From JAAYEB01 sp035306725 (GTDB taxonomy: Bacteria > Fibrobacterota > Chitinivibrionia > Chitinivibrionales > Chitinispirillaceae): a DNA stretch of 29,356 nucleotides. The position numbers and the translations under genes are program-made. The notes under the pieces were generated by a model that ran no database searches, was not told the origin of the DNA, and worked only from the letters and a program-made list of their open reading frames with translations. Positions 6,926 through 14,971 of this stretch are shown here, in pieces. Within the stretch, counting starts at the first letter, position 1; each line of letters opens with the position of its first letter. Location: NCBI GenBank assembly GCA_035306725.1, contig DATGNN010000411.1, positions 1-29,356 on the forward strand, written 5' to 3'.

Positions 6926-8317
6926 CTAAAATTTCAGTAATGGTTCTATCATTTTTTCAATAGAATTGATTTTTTCTTTGAGCTCGAAATTAGTTTGTAT
7001 ATCAGAATTAATTTTTTTATATGAATGGATAACAGTTGAATAATCTCTTCCACCAAACTCAAGCCCTATCGTTCGTAAAGATTGTTTTGTCCATTTTTTG
7101 CACAAATACATTGCGACAGAACGGGGAAGAGCAATTTCGCGTTTGCGTGTGTGTGCTGTGATCTGATTCTGGGTTATACCAAATGCTTCTGCAACTTTCT
7201 TCTGTATATAGGAAACAGAAACTCTTTCATCTTTTCTTGAAATGACATCACCACATAGTTCGCGGGCTACATCAAGAGTAATGTCTCTACCAGTAAATGA
7301 TGATGATGCAATGAGTTTAATCAGGATACCTTCAAGTTCCCGGACATTTGAGGTAATATGTCCAGCTATAAACTGAATTACTTCATCCGGCAATAATAAT
7401 CCATCTATTTCAGCTTTTTTTCTTAAAATTGCCATTCTGGTTTCCAAATTAGGCGGCTGTATGTCAGTAATCAGGCCGCCAAGAAACCGGTTGATTATAT
7501 GCTCCATCATATCGGGTATTTTATCTGGAGGGCGATCTGATGAGAGGACAATCTGTTTATTTTCGAGCAGTAATTTATTAAATATTCTGAAAAATTCTTT
7601 TTGAGTACCAGGTTTTTTACTGAAGAATTGAATGTCATCAATTAGAAGCAGGTCGACGTTGTTAAATTTTTTGTAAAAGGATGTTGAATCTTTTTTGTTA
7701 ACCACGAAGTTAATATACTGATTTGTAAATTCCTCACTGGTTAAATAGACGACATTATCTGCAGTACCTTCAGATTGTGCAAAATCACCTATTGCCTGGA
7801 GAAGATGGGTTTTGCCAAGGCCTGTTCCCCCATAAATAATAAGAGGGTTAAAAGATGTTTTACCCGGAGCTTCGGCAACAGCCAATGATGCAGCGTGAGC
7901 CATGCGGTTGCTATCGCCTACGACAAACTTGTCGAAAGTATAATTTGGGTGGAATTGCTGGTTAGATTCAACAACAGCTTGTGGAATTTTACGATTTTGG
8001 GCTTCCGTCAATTCTTCAGAAAGCGGTTGAATAATTTTCCAGTCTTTTTGTATCGGGACAAACGACAGTGATGAAAACGAAATAGAGGCTTCAGTCATTA
8101 CCTCTTTTATCAAAGATGAGAAATGTTCCTCAATAAAATCTGCAAAAAACTGGTTAGGAACATGAATTTTTGCATGACCTTCATGTGAAAGGTTCAACTC
8201 TGTTGCTCTGAACCAGGTTTCATAACTTGCGGGACCAACTTTGTCCTGTATTTTTTTGAGACAGTTTTGCCATGGAGAAGTGTTTGAGAAATCATGAGAT
8301 AGGTTTTTTGCTAACAT
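6926..8317 (-). CDS. dnaA: Chromosomal replication initiator protein DnaA
   Basis: Full-length DnaA (463 aa), the AAA+ ATPase that binds DnaA boxes at oriC and melts the origin. Domain I spans about 12-85 (PWQNCLKKIQDKV...YETWF), followed by a short linker. Domain III has Walker A GGTGLGKT (163-170), Walker B LLLIDD (223-228) and a sensor/arginine-finger segment with INRFLGGLITDI (275-286). Domain IV (about 365-463) has the recognition helix FGGRDYSTVIHS (421-432). In most DnaA proteins this reads GGRDHTTVxHA; here the DNA-contacting His is Tyr426 and the next Thr is Ser427. The start at 8317 fits the family, but no ribosome site is visible; a DnaA box sits there instead. Next to it on the minus-strand downstream side is a convergent STAS gene, not dnaN. 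Confidence 0.97.
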   Translation of the reverse strand: MLAKNLSHDFSNTSPWQNCLKKIQDKVGPASYETWFRATELNLSHEGHAKIHVPNQFFADFIEEHFSSLIKEVMTEASISFSSLSFVPIQKDWKIIQPLSEELTEAQNRKIPQAVVESNQQFHPNYTFDKFVVGDSNRMAHAASLAVAEAPGKTSFNPLIIYGGTGLGKTHLLQAIGDFAQSEGTADNVVYLTSEEFTNQYINFVVNKKDSTSFYKKFNNVDLLLIDDIQFFSKKPGTQKEFFRIFNKLLLENKQIVLSSDRPPDKIPDMMEHIINRFLGGLITDIQPPNLETRMAILRKKAEIDGLLLPDEVIQFIAGHITSNVRELEGILIKLIASSSFTGRDITLDVARELCGDVISRKDERVSVSYIQKKVAEAFGITQNQITAHTRKREIALPRSVAMYLCKKWTKQSLRTIGLEFGGRDYSTVIHSYKKINSDIQTNFELKEKINSIEKMIEPLLKF

Positions 8318-8318
8318 G

Positions 8319-8327
8319 TTATCAACA
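8319..8327 (+). promoter_or_regulatory. DnaA box abutting the dnaA start codon
   Basis: TTATCAACA on the plus strand (TGTTGATAA on the dnaA sense strand) lies one base from the dnaA ATG (8315-8317). It is the same noncanonical box found twice in the cluster 190 bases away. It occupies the place of a ribosome-binding site, so bound DnaA could block its own gene here. Chance is not excluded, but an exact copy at this point is suggestive. Confidence 0.55.
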
Positions 8328-8487
8328 GTTCTTTAATTTGACAGTGTATAAATAGATGAAAACAGTAATAAAAACGCGAATATTAGGAACCTGTAGTTGG
8401 TGCGAAGCGTGTAACCTGTTGTTTTTTCAAAAAGTTAAATAAATTAACAAAAGATAGTATGGTTCAGAAAAACAGGATATTAACGTG

Positions 8488-8532
8488 TTATTCACATACT
8501 TTCAACTACTTATCAACATTGAGTTATCAACA
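8488..8532 (+). promoter_or_regulatory. Cluster of three DnaA boxes
   Basis: TTATTCACA at 8488-8496 matches the classical TTATNCACA box. TTATCAACA occurs at 8510-8518 and again at 8524-8532, one base different from the E. coli TTATCCACA. All three point the same way, with start-to-start spacings of 22 and 14 bases. They are followed by the A+T-rich half of the intergenic region. Confidence 0.75.
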
Positions 8533-8786
8533 TCGTGAATAGTTCCCTCATCTGCGTGGAAACAATATAATATTACTTTAAAAAATCTCAAAGTAAAAAT
8601 TGGAAAATCTTTAAAAAAGATCTTACAAATGAGAATAAAAACTGGTTGATTTCAAAGATGGTATACATTAAGCAAACTGATAGTGAGTCCCAAAAATAAA
8701 AATTTAGATAATCGCTTAAGTAGAAATAAAAAATTACCGAAATAAACAGTATAGGATTAAGACAGGAAAAAATCAAGGAGGAAAAT

Positions 8787-9467
8787 ATGGCAATCCCGAT
8801 TCAGTCGAACAATATTGCATCTGCAGGTAATAAAAGTGTACTTTTCCGGGATAAAAAACCTGGACCTGTTGTTCCTCAGAAATTTGATAATCTTTCACTG
8901 AAAAATGAATCAATAAGCTATTCGTCTCATTCTGTTAAATTACAATATGCTACAAAAGATGGTGACACTGTTTCTTTTAGTTATGAATATGAAGAGTTAT
9001 TGCAAACCAATTTGAAAATAGATAAAAAATCAGTAAAGGAAGATTTTAAAAATATAGCAAAACTGGTTAAAGATGAAATAAACAATATGAAAAAAGTGCA
9101 TATTAATCAATTTTTAAAACAAATGGGATTTTCTGTTAGTGAAACTGATGATGTTGAAAATAAAACTGGTATATTGCAAATTGATGAATACTGGAATGCA
9201 GAAAATACTTCACAAAGAATAGTTGATTTCGCTGTATCCTTTTATAGTCTGTTTGAAGGCAGTAGTGATGAATATCTGCAAAAAATCAAAGATGCCGTTA
9301 CTGATGGTTTTAATCAGGCAAAAGAGATTCTTGGTTCTCTGCCTGAACCTGTTGCTGATCTGATGAATTCTACTTTTGATATGGTAATGAATAAATTGGA
9401 TTCATGGTTTGACGGAATAGAAAACCATGATCCTGCTCAGAATATTACAACCGAACAGGAAGTTTGA
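8787..9467 (+). CDS. DUF5610-like protein of unknown function
   Basis: A 226-aa protein without signal peptide or membrane segment. The C-terminal half (about 140-210) has NTSQRIVDFAVSFYSLF followed by IKDAVTDGFNQAKEILGSL and a final helix with MNSTFDMVMNKLDSWF. This order resembles the DUF5610 domain as I remember it ('..RI.DFA..F', 'GF.eA..IL..L', 'T...V...L'). The N-terminus (1-40) is low in structure-forming residues and begins AIPIQSNNIASAGN. It has the strongest ribosome site in the window, AAGGAGG at 8775-8781, five bases before the ATG, so it is probably well expressed. Its last 23 bases overlap the 3' end of the convergent MCE gene. Function unknown. Confidence 0.7.
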   Translation: MAIPIQSNNIASAGNKSVLFRDKKPGPVVPQKFDNLSLKNESISYSSHSVKLQYATKDGDTVSFSYEYEELLQTNLKIDKKSVKEDFKNIAKLVKDEINNMKKVHINQFLKQMGFSVSETDDVENKTGILQIDEYWNAENTSQRIVDFAVSFYSLFEGSSDEYLQKIKDAVTDGFNQAKEILGSLPEPVADLMNSTFDMVMNKLDSWFDGIENHDPAQNITTEQEV

Positions 9468-10332
9468 GTTCTTCAGATTGTATAATTTCAATAAATTCTC
9501 TGAGTTTCCTCAGATTTATCTGAATTTTCTCAAAATATTCTTTCCATGAATCTTTATCAGATCTGTTCATTGAAGAAACAACTGAGTCGCCTTTGGTGAT
9601 CAGTGTATCCAGCTGAAAAACAATCTGGTCTGCCTTACAAAGAAGTGTTTCGCAACTCTTGATTAAATCTGGTATTGATGAAGAGATCGCTTTTGTATGT
9701 TCTGAAGTTTTTTTAAGGAAAATATTAAGAGTGTCAATACCTTTATCCAGTTTTGAATCAAATAAATTTGAAAATGTATTGACCTTTATGATTAATGAAT
9801 CAAATTTAGAGACAATTGTATCAAACCGGTGTATGAATGAGACGTTATCTGAAGAACCAAATCTTAATCTGTTACTTAATTCAACAATGGAAATTACAAT
9901 TGAGTCCAGCTTATTCATATAGGCAATTGCGTCTGAAACTCCTGATATAAAAAATCCTTTTAAAATTACCTTCTCTCCAACAGATCCCGATTGAGGATTT
10001 CCGGGATCTATATCAATAAATCGTTCTCCCAGAATACCCTTCATTGTCGAAGTGATTTTATAGTCTTTATAAAGTGTTATTGGCTGGTTAGTTGTTATTT
10101 GTGCAAAGGTTTTGTTGTCTTTGGTATCAATTTTTCGGATACTGCCAGCAATAACCCCATTTATCCTTACCGGATCCTGCTTGTTCAGAAAATTGAGAGT
10201 CTGGATCTGTTCAAACTGAATGGTTCGGAGATGTACTGATGATTTTGTTTTCCAGATTAGATATGATGCAGGAATAAAAAGAAACAGAATTAGAGTTATT
10301 AATACACCATACCCAAGTGTTTTGTCGCTCAT
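9445..10332 (-). CDS. MCE/MlaD-family envelope lipid-transport protein
   Basis: A 295-aa protein with an N-terminal membrane anchor (about residues 7-27), then one MCE domain (about 35-115), the ring-forming domain of MlaD and Mce proteins that moves phospholipids between inner and outer membrane. Recognisable MCE landmarks are DPVRINGVIAGSIRKI near 53-68 and ITSTMKGILGERFIDIDPG near 93-111, which matches the family's 'G.kyI.l.pG'. The rest (about 130-290) is helical, with many hydroxyl and charged residues and probable coiled coil, as in MlaD-like proteins with a periplasmic needle. No mlaE permease or mlaF ATPase gene is adjacent, so it is an orphan here. No good ribosome site precedes the ATG. 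It converges on and overlaps the DUF5610-like gene by 23 bases. Confidence 0.85.
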   Translation of the reverse strand: MSDKTLGYGVLITLILFLFIPASYLIWKTKSSVHLRTIQFEQIQTLNFLNKQDPVRINGVIAGSIRKIDTKDNKTFAQITTNQPITLYKDYKITSTMKGILGERFIDIDPGNPQSGSVGEKVILKGFFISGVSDAIAYMNKLDSIVISIVELSNRLRFGSSDNVSFIHRFDTIVSKFDSLIIKVNTFSNLFDSKLDKGIDTLNIFLKKTSEHTKAISSSIPDLIKSCETLLCKADQIVFQLDTLITKGDSVVSSMNRSDKDSWKEYFEKIQINLRKLREFIEIIQSEELKLPVRL

Positions 10333-10648
10333 ATGTTAAAGATAGCCTATTTCCTTTATAGCTATCAAGCAGAATAGTAAAGTTTTGCATTGGAAATGTG
10401 GTTACCATTTTTCTTTAACGGACTAATATTACAAGCTGCAGCATTCTTTACACAAGTTTTCTTTTGACATTGGCATCTCATGATAGTGCTTTAATGGCTG
10501 TAATTCAATAAATTGTCCTTGAATGGTAACCTGTTTTGAGAGGAGTCACTTTAGTCTCAGCACACACCAAACAAATAATTGTCTTCTTTTCGGGTTCTGT
10601 CGTGGGGGAATTGTCTGATTCTGCAAAACCGGAGTGTATTTTTTAAAT
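10333..10648. other. Divergent intergenic region with inverted repeats
   Basis: About 315 bases separate the starts of the MCE gene (-) and the exported protein gene (+). It holds a short hairpin, GATAGC (10341-10346) with GCTATC (10361-10366), directly upstream of the MCE start. It also holds a separated exact inverted pair, GGTTACCATT (10400-10409) and AATGGTAACC (10522-10531). Promoters for both genes must lie here, but I see no strong -35/-10 match. No small gene is supported. Confidence 0.4.
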
Positions 10649-11896
10649 ATGAAATGGAAAACCTTTATAAATATATTGCTGGCTGTAGTTGTTCTTTTTA
10701 AAAATTCTGGTGGTGAGCCTGTTGTTATAAATGGTAGCATGATCCGATCAATGGTCGGAACTGAACTGAACAGGATTCGTATTCATGACTGGTCTGGTAA
10801 TCCGATTCCATTTCAGATTGATGAGATTACTGAGAGTGGAGAGTATGTGTGTCCTGATGGAGAAGCTTCTAATAAAGATAGCAGCAATGGTGTTTTTGAT
10901 ACTCAGGATGAGATTGTGTTTTTATGGGGTGATTGCAGTAAAAAAAAGATCGAAAAGCCGATTGACAGTAGTGCTAAGACAGTAACGGTTCAGATAAAAA
11001 ACCGAAATGAAACACGATATGTTTTGATTAGCGATGACAAATCGATAGAGTTATCAAAAAAACGATATATCCGGTATGACCATGGAAAGCAAATACTGTC
11101 TACTCCATACTTCTATGCACAATTTGGAAAAGATCGATTCCATTTTATTACAGCAGGAGTTAAAAACTTCGGGAAAAATGATTATGTTACTTTGACCAAT
11201 GAACTGAGGATAAAAATTCTCCTGAAAGCACTTTGGGGACTTCTTCCAATTCGATATTCGGAAAATAACCTGGTTTGTGTTGTTAAAAGGTACAAGGTTG
11301 GGCCAATAAGGGTGATCAGAAGAGGTGACTTCCATCTTAATTTAGGGTTAGGGTTGAAAGGGAGTCGTGCTGCTGTAAACCAGATCTGCTATCCATCGAT
11401 GGTAAAGGTTCCTGTTTATGTGCATGTACCTGTAAGGTTCCGGTCTTTTTTTGGTGAAGCATATATTGAAATAACTCCAGTTATTAATTCTGCAGCAGAC
11501 GGGTATGAATTTTTTGTTCCAAAAGCTGATTTTCGTGCCAATACTAAAGGCACAGAAATTGATACACTTTTGATGATCAATCCAAATAATGAGTATATGT
11601 CGGTTAATGATGGAACCAGAGGGTATGGATGGTTACTTAAGGCAGGTATTCCAGATACACTTTTAAAAAGGAGTTCATTTGTTTTCAGGCGTCCGTCTGT
11701 AAGAAGTGGCGTTTCGGATTGTGGGTTCAGAATAATTCTTCGTGATCTTCCAAAGGGATATTATGAGATTACAAATTGGGTTTTATTTCCAGGTTGTGTT
11801 CAGGTAAGAGATCTCAGTGATTATTTTGAATCTGGAATTGCTGCATCTGAGGTATTAACTGATTATGGGAATTTCAGGAATCGTATTGCAGATTGA
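10649..11896 (+). CDS. Exported protein of unknown family
   Basis: I do not recognise this 415-aa protein. It begins with a signal peptide (MKWKTFINILLAVVVLF, then NSGGEP) and has no other membrane segment, so it should be periplasmic or at the outer membrane. Near the mature N-terminus it reads LNRIRIHDWSGNPIPFQIDE, followed by VFDTQDEIVFLWGDC, and the rest is rich in beta-strand-like alternation and aromatic residues. The C-terminal part has GYGWLLKAGIPDTLLKRSSF and ends SDYFESGIAASEVL. It has four Cys in the mature chain. The frame opens at GTG 10634, but ATG 10649 starts cleanly on the signal peptide; the GGAG at 10631-10634 is rather far from it, so the start is not settled. Divergent from the MCE gene. 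Confidence 0.65.
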   Translation: MKWKTFINILLAVVVLFKNSGGEPVVINGSMIRSMVGTELNRIRIHDWSGNPIPFQIDEITESGEYVCPDGEASNKDSSNGVFDTQDEIVFLWGDCSKKKIEKPIDSSAKTVTVQIKNRNETRYVLISDDKSIELSKKRYIRYDHGKQILSTPYFYAQFGKDRFHFITAGVKNFGKNDYVTLTNELRIKILLKALWGLLPIRYSENNLVCVVKRYKVGPIRVIRRGDFHLNLGLGLKGSRAAVNQICYPSMVKVPVYVHVPVRFRSFFGEAYIEITPVINSAADGYEFFVPKADFRANTKGTEIDTLLMINPNNEYMSVNDGTRGYGWLLKAGIPDTLLKRSSFVFRRPSVRSGVSDCGFRIILRDLPKGYYEITNWVLFPGCVQVRDLSDYFESGIAASEVLTDYGNFRNRIAD

Positions 11897-12003
11897 TTTT
11901 AAGAAAACCGGGTCATTCATTTGATTTTTGTTGATCAGAAATCTGCCTGAAAAGTATCATCTTAATAGAAGCTTTTTAAACGCTAAAATAAAATGAGCAG
12001 ATC

Positions 12004-12984
12004 ATGATGATGAATTCGGCAAAAAAAGAAAACAGGGCAGTTTCCATCACAAGTGGTAATTTTGAGCAAGTGATATCAGAAATGGTGTCCCTGAGAAAAC
12101 TTTGTGATATGCTGGTATCCTGTAAGTATCCGTATGAAGACATGGCTGAATTAATTGAAGACAAAGCTTATGAAGAGTGTGAAAGGGGCAGACTCAAAAA
12201 TGCTCTGAAAGAGTTATACCGGGTCGCTTCATTTTTTGAATACCTTGAGAATAAAAATGAGGAAAACAGCCGGGATCTGGCAGATGTTTATCTACTTATT
12301 GGACAGATCTACCAATTTACTGAACATTTTGAAGAAAGTATCCAATGGTTTTCAAAAGCGGTTGTAGTTGATGATCAATATCCGGAACCATATCACTGTC
12401 TGGCAATTTCATTTTATAAGCAAAAAAATCACAGTGATGCCATTAAAAGTTTGGAAACGGAATTGATGCTTGAACCAGGTAATTATTATTCATATCTATT
12501 TCTTGCCGATCTCTATGAGCTCGAAAACCGCCAGCAGGATATAGAAATAATACTTAAAGAACTGCTGGAGCGTGATATAGAAAACATTCAGGGGCTTCAC
12601 AGACTTATACAATATTATGAAAATTCAGAGCTTGAAATAAAAACAACACTGCTTATCAAAAGACTGCTTAATATCAATAAAAAATTCAGTGAAGCTGAAA
12701 TACTGATCAGATCCTTCTATTTGTACCGTTTGGGTAAAATTCAGGAAACATTGATATTTCTTGATTCGTGGCTTCATATGGAACCTCACCTTACTGTCAT
12801 TCATCTGATTAGAGCTTATCTGTTTGATAATCTCTCAAACCATTCTGACAGGTTTCGGGAGCTTACATTATTCAGAAAAAAAAATCGCGACAGTGATTGT
12901 ATATTGAAATCAAAGATTGAGGAGTTCGCTTCTGTTTATGGAAAATCTGCTTCAAATCAGATCAACAATTGGCTTCACTTGTAA
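12004..12984 (+). CDS. Tetratricopeptide (TPR) repeat protein
   Basis: A 326-aa soluble, strongly acidic helical protein with TPR-type helix pairs. The clearest repeats are DLADVYLLIGQIYQFTEHFE with its partner helix ESIQWFSKAVVVDDQYPE (about residues 88-125), EPYHCLAISFYKQKNHSDA with IKSLETELMLEPGN (about 124-158), and YYSYLFLADLYELENRQQD. The C-terminal half is less regular but still helical. TPR proteins are protein-protein scaffolds. No signal peptide is present. The start has three consecutive ATG codons (12004-12012) and either of the first two could be used. The last 16 bases overlap the first codons of the aminopeptidase frame, so the two products may be coupled. Confidence 0.75.
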   Translation: MMMNSAKKENRAVSITSGNFEQVISEMVSLRKLCDMLVSCKYPYEDMAELIEDKAYEECERGRLKNALKELYRVASFFEYLENKNEENSRDLADVYLLIGQIYQFTEHFEESIQWFSKAVVVDDQYPEPYHCLAISFYKQKNHSDAIKSLETELMLEPGNYYSYLFLADLYELENRQQDIEIILKELLERDIENIQGLHRLIQYYENSELEIKTTLLIKRLLNINKKFSEAEILIRSFYLYRLGKIQETLIFLDSWLHMEPHLTVIHLIRAYLFDNLSNHSDRFRELTLFRKKNRDSDCILKSKIEEFASVYGKSASNQINNWLHL

Positions 12985-14138
12985 ATTCAAAGGGCTTCTC
13001 AGCAATAAGGTTTTTCAAACATGCATGGAAATTTGACTGGAATCATTTATTTTGGACAAAAGTGATTTTTAAACCTTGTTCAATTGGAACAATATTGGTC
13101 TGTTGTATCAGAATATTTGCTGTCACAATATGTATTCTGTTTTTCCAGGGATGCTATCTGCTTAAACAGGGTATTTATATCATACGTTATAATTCCAAAG
13201 CTCAATCTATTGATAAAATGTTGGGAGATTCCCACATTTCCCAGAGCACAAAGGAGTTTCTGGCATTAATCAAGGAAATAAGATCTTATGCGTTTGACAG
13301 CATAGGATTGGTTGAAAACGATAACTATACCCGGTATGTAGAAATTGATAAAGATTATCTTGTAGATGTTGTTTCTGCATCAGATGAACTTGCTTTTAAT
13401 CAGTATACATGGTGTTATCCGTTTTTTGGTTGTTTTCCGTATAAAGGTTATTTTGAGCGTAAGGATGCAGAAAAACAGGCATTAAAGCTTTCACGTAAGG
13501 GACTTGATACGTATATCGGCAGGGTTGATGCATTCAGCACATTGGGTTTTTTTTCTGATCCGATCTATAGCTTCATGGCAGAGTACTCCGTATTTGGCAT
13601 AGCTTCACTGATTTTGCATGAGCAGACTCATGCTACACTTTTTTTGAAAAACAGGATTCAGTTTAATGAAGAACTTGCGACCTTTATTGGTACAGAAGGC
13701 GCTTTGAGATTTATCAAAATGAAATATGGAGATGATAGTGATGTTTATCGTAATGCTATACTGGCGATTGAAGACAGTGATACTTACATGATGCTAATGA
13801 GGAGACTTTATAACAGATTGTCCAAACTTTACAAAAGCAATATTCCTGATGACAAAAAAAGAGAAGAAAAACAAAAAATTATTCAAAATTGTAAAAATGA
13901 AATAATGGAAAAGTATAATAAGTTTTTCAAAACAGACCTCTATTCAGCAATAGGAAAAGCTCAGATTAACAATGCTGTACTCGCAATTCGTATGACATAT
14001 ACACTGGATTTGGATATTTATTATGAACTTTACGAACTTTATGACAGGGATCTTAAAGAAATGATGGATTTTTTTAAAACTCTGGAAAAATGCAGGAAGG
14101 ATCCAAAGGAAATTATCAGGGCAAAATTAAAGAAATAA
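12969..14138 (+). CDS. Predicted zinc aminopeptidase lipoprotein (PF10023/COG4324 family)
   Basis: Putative metallo-aminopeptidase of the PF10023 family. The zinc motif is HEQTH at about residues 217-221 (family HEaaH), with downstream NEELATF (Glu near 234-235), the third-ligand segment. Other family blocks are WCYPFFGCFPYKGYF near 148-162 and DAFSTLGFFSDPIY near 187-200. The hydrophobic stretch IRIFAVTICILFFQGC with Cys62 looks like a lipoprotein signal, as in relatives, implying a periplasmic lipoprotein. The frame has no ATG before it. TTG at 12969 gives an odd 40-residue polar leader, whereas TTG at 13095 gives a compact lipoprotein signal peptide and 347 aa; I consider 13095 a serious alternative. 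It overlaps or closely follows the TPR gene. Confidence 0.8.
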   Translation: MASLVNSKGFSAIRFFKHAWKFDWNHLFWTKVIFKPCSIGTILVCCIRIFAVTICILFFQGCYLLKQGIYIIRYNSKAQSIDKMLGDSHISQSTKEFLALIKEIRSYAFDSIGLVENDNYTRYVEIDKDYLVDVVSASDELAFNQYTWCYPFFGCFPYKGYFERKDAEKQALKLSRKGLDTYIGRVDAFSTLGFFSDPIYSFMAEYSVFGIASLILHEQTHATLFLKNRIQFNEELATFIGTEGALRFIKMKYGDDSDVYRNAILAIEDSDTYMMLMRRLYNRLSKLYKSNIPDDKKREEKQKIIQNCKNEIMEKYNKFFKTDLYSAIGKAQINNAVLAIRMTYTLDLDIYYELYELYDRDLKEMMDFFKTLEKCRKDPKEIIRAKLKK

Positions 14139-14314
14139 CTCAGGTTATGTCTGGCTGAAATAAATCGGTTAACAGCTTCAGTCCTCATTACCATTACTGG
14201 TGTATTCACAAAGATGTTCGTTGATTGAAAAAGATATGAATTTGTTCAACTTGTTTAGTTTTGAAAACCGTGTCTCTTGTTGAGACTAAAATTAGAAGAG
14301 TATACAGGAAAAAA

Positions 14315-14971
14315 ATGGAAATTCAAGCAGTTATTTTTGATTTTGATGGAGTGATACTGGATACAGAAAAAGCCCGTTATGATGCCTGGCAGTCGGTATT
14401 TCAATCTTATGGGCAGACATTTCCACTTGATATCTGGGTAGAGAGTATTGGAAGATCAAAATACGCAACAGATCCTTTGGATTTACTTGAAAAACTCACA
14501 GATAAATCTCTTGATAAACAATATTTAAGAAATCTTCAGCGTCAGAAATCGCATGATTTTGCAGACAGGCTTTCATTGCTTCCGGGAGTTCAAAAATGTA
14601 TTCTTGAGGCTGTATCATTAAAACTGAAGATTGGAATTGCATCCAGCTCATCACGTACCTGGGTGCAAAGGCACTTGGAAAAACGTGGTTTGTTGGATTT
14701 TTTTAATGTGCTTGTTTGCAGGGAGGATACTGATTATCATAAGCCTTCACCTATTCACTATCTTACTGCTTTAAAAAGGTTAAATTGCAATCCGGCCAGT
14801 TCTGTTGCCATAGAAGATTCACCGCTTGGTATTGAGTCTGCAGTAGGGTCGGGAATGTATTGTATTGCAGTTGCATGTAGTTTCACGCAGAGTATGGATC
14901 TGAGCAGAGCGAACAAAATAGAAAAGTCTCTTGGGGATGTATCATTTTCAACGTTGATCAGGTCTGTTTAA
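14315..14971 (+). CDS. HAD-superfamily hydrolase, beta-phosphoglucomutase-like
   Basis: A 218-aa cytoplasmic HAD hydrolase of subfamily IA, either a sugar-phosphate phosphatase or a beta-phosphoglucomutase-type enzyme. Motif I is DFDGVILDTE with nucleophile Asp9 and acid/base Asp11, motif II is IASSSS near 110, motif III includes the Lys of KPSP, and motif IV is EDSPLGIESA. A helical cap lies between about 17 and 85. The frame opens at TTG 14261, but ATG 14315 has AGGA six bases upstream and begins directly on the first beta strand, so I chose it. It stands alone, about 170 bases after the aminopeptidase gene. Substrate not predictable; the GH enzymes downstream make a sugar phosphate plausible. 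Confidence 0.85.
   Translation: MEIQAVIFDFDGVILDTEKARYDAWQSVFQSYGQTFPLDIWVESIGRSKYATDPLDLLEKLTDKSLDKQYLRNLQRQKSHDFADRLSLLPGVQKCILEAVSLKLKIGIASSSSRTWVQRHLEKRGLLDFFNVLVCREDTDYHKPSPIHYLTALKRLNCNPASSVAIEDSPLGIESAVGSGMYCIAVACSFTQSMDLSRANKIEKSLGDVSFSTLIRSV

Larger units (their letters stand above)
8318..8786. other. Probable replication origin (oriC) upstream of dnaA
   Basis: A 470-base non-coding region between divergent dnaA and the DUF5610-like gene. It holds a cluster of same-orientation DnaA boxes at 8488-8532, then a short G+C-richer spacer (about 8533-8561, CCCTCATCTGCGTGG), then a very A+T-rich stretch (about 8562-8780). That stretch contains small palindromes such as ATCTTTAAAAAAGAT and could be the DNA-unwinding element. 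The order box cluster, GC spacer, AT-rich element, next to dnaA, is the usual bacterial origin plan. Replication origin function is inferred from this layout only. Confidence 0.7.

Noticed and set aside
8588..8776. Minus-strand open frame of 62 codons in the origin region
   Set aside because: Low-complexity Phe/Leu/Ser translation from A+T-rich DNA, no ribosome site; a by-product of the AT-rich element.
10400..10531. Separated exact inverted pair GGTTACCATT/AATGGTAACC
   Set aside because: Arms are over 110 bases apart; a 10-bp match at that separation in a region of this size can occur by chance, so it is not listed as a separate element.
11341..11362. TTAGGGTTAGGG telomere-like repeat
   Set aside because: It lies inside the coding frame of the exported protein and encodes an ordinary LGLGLKG stretch; two units only.
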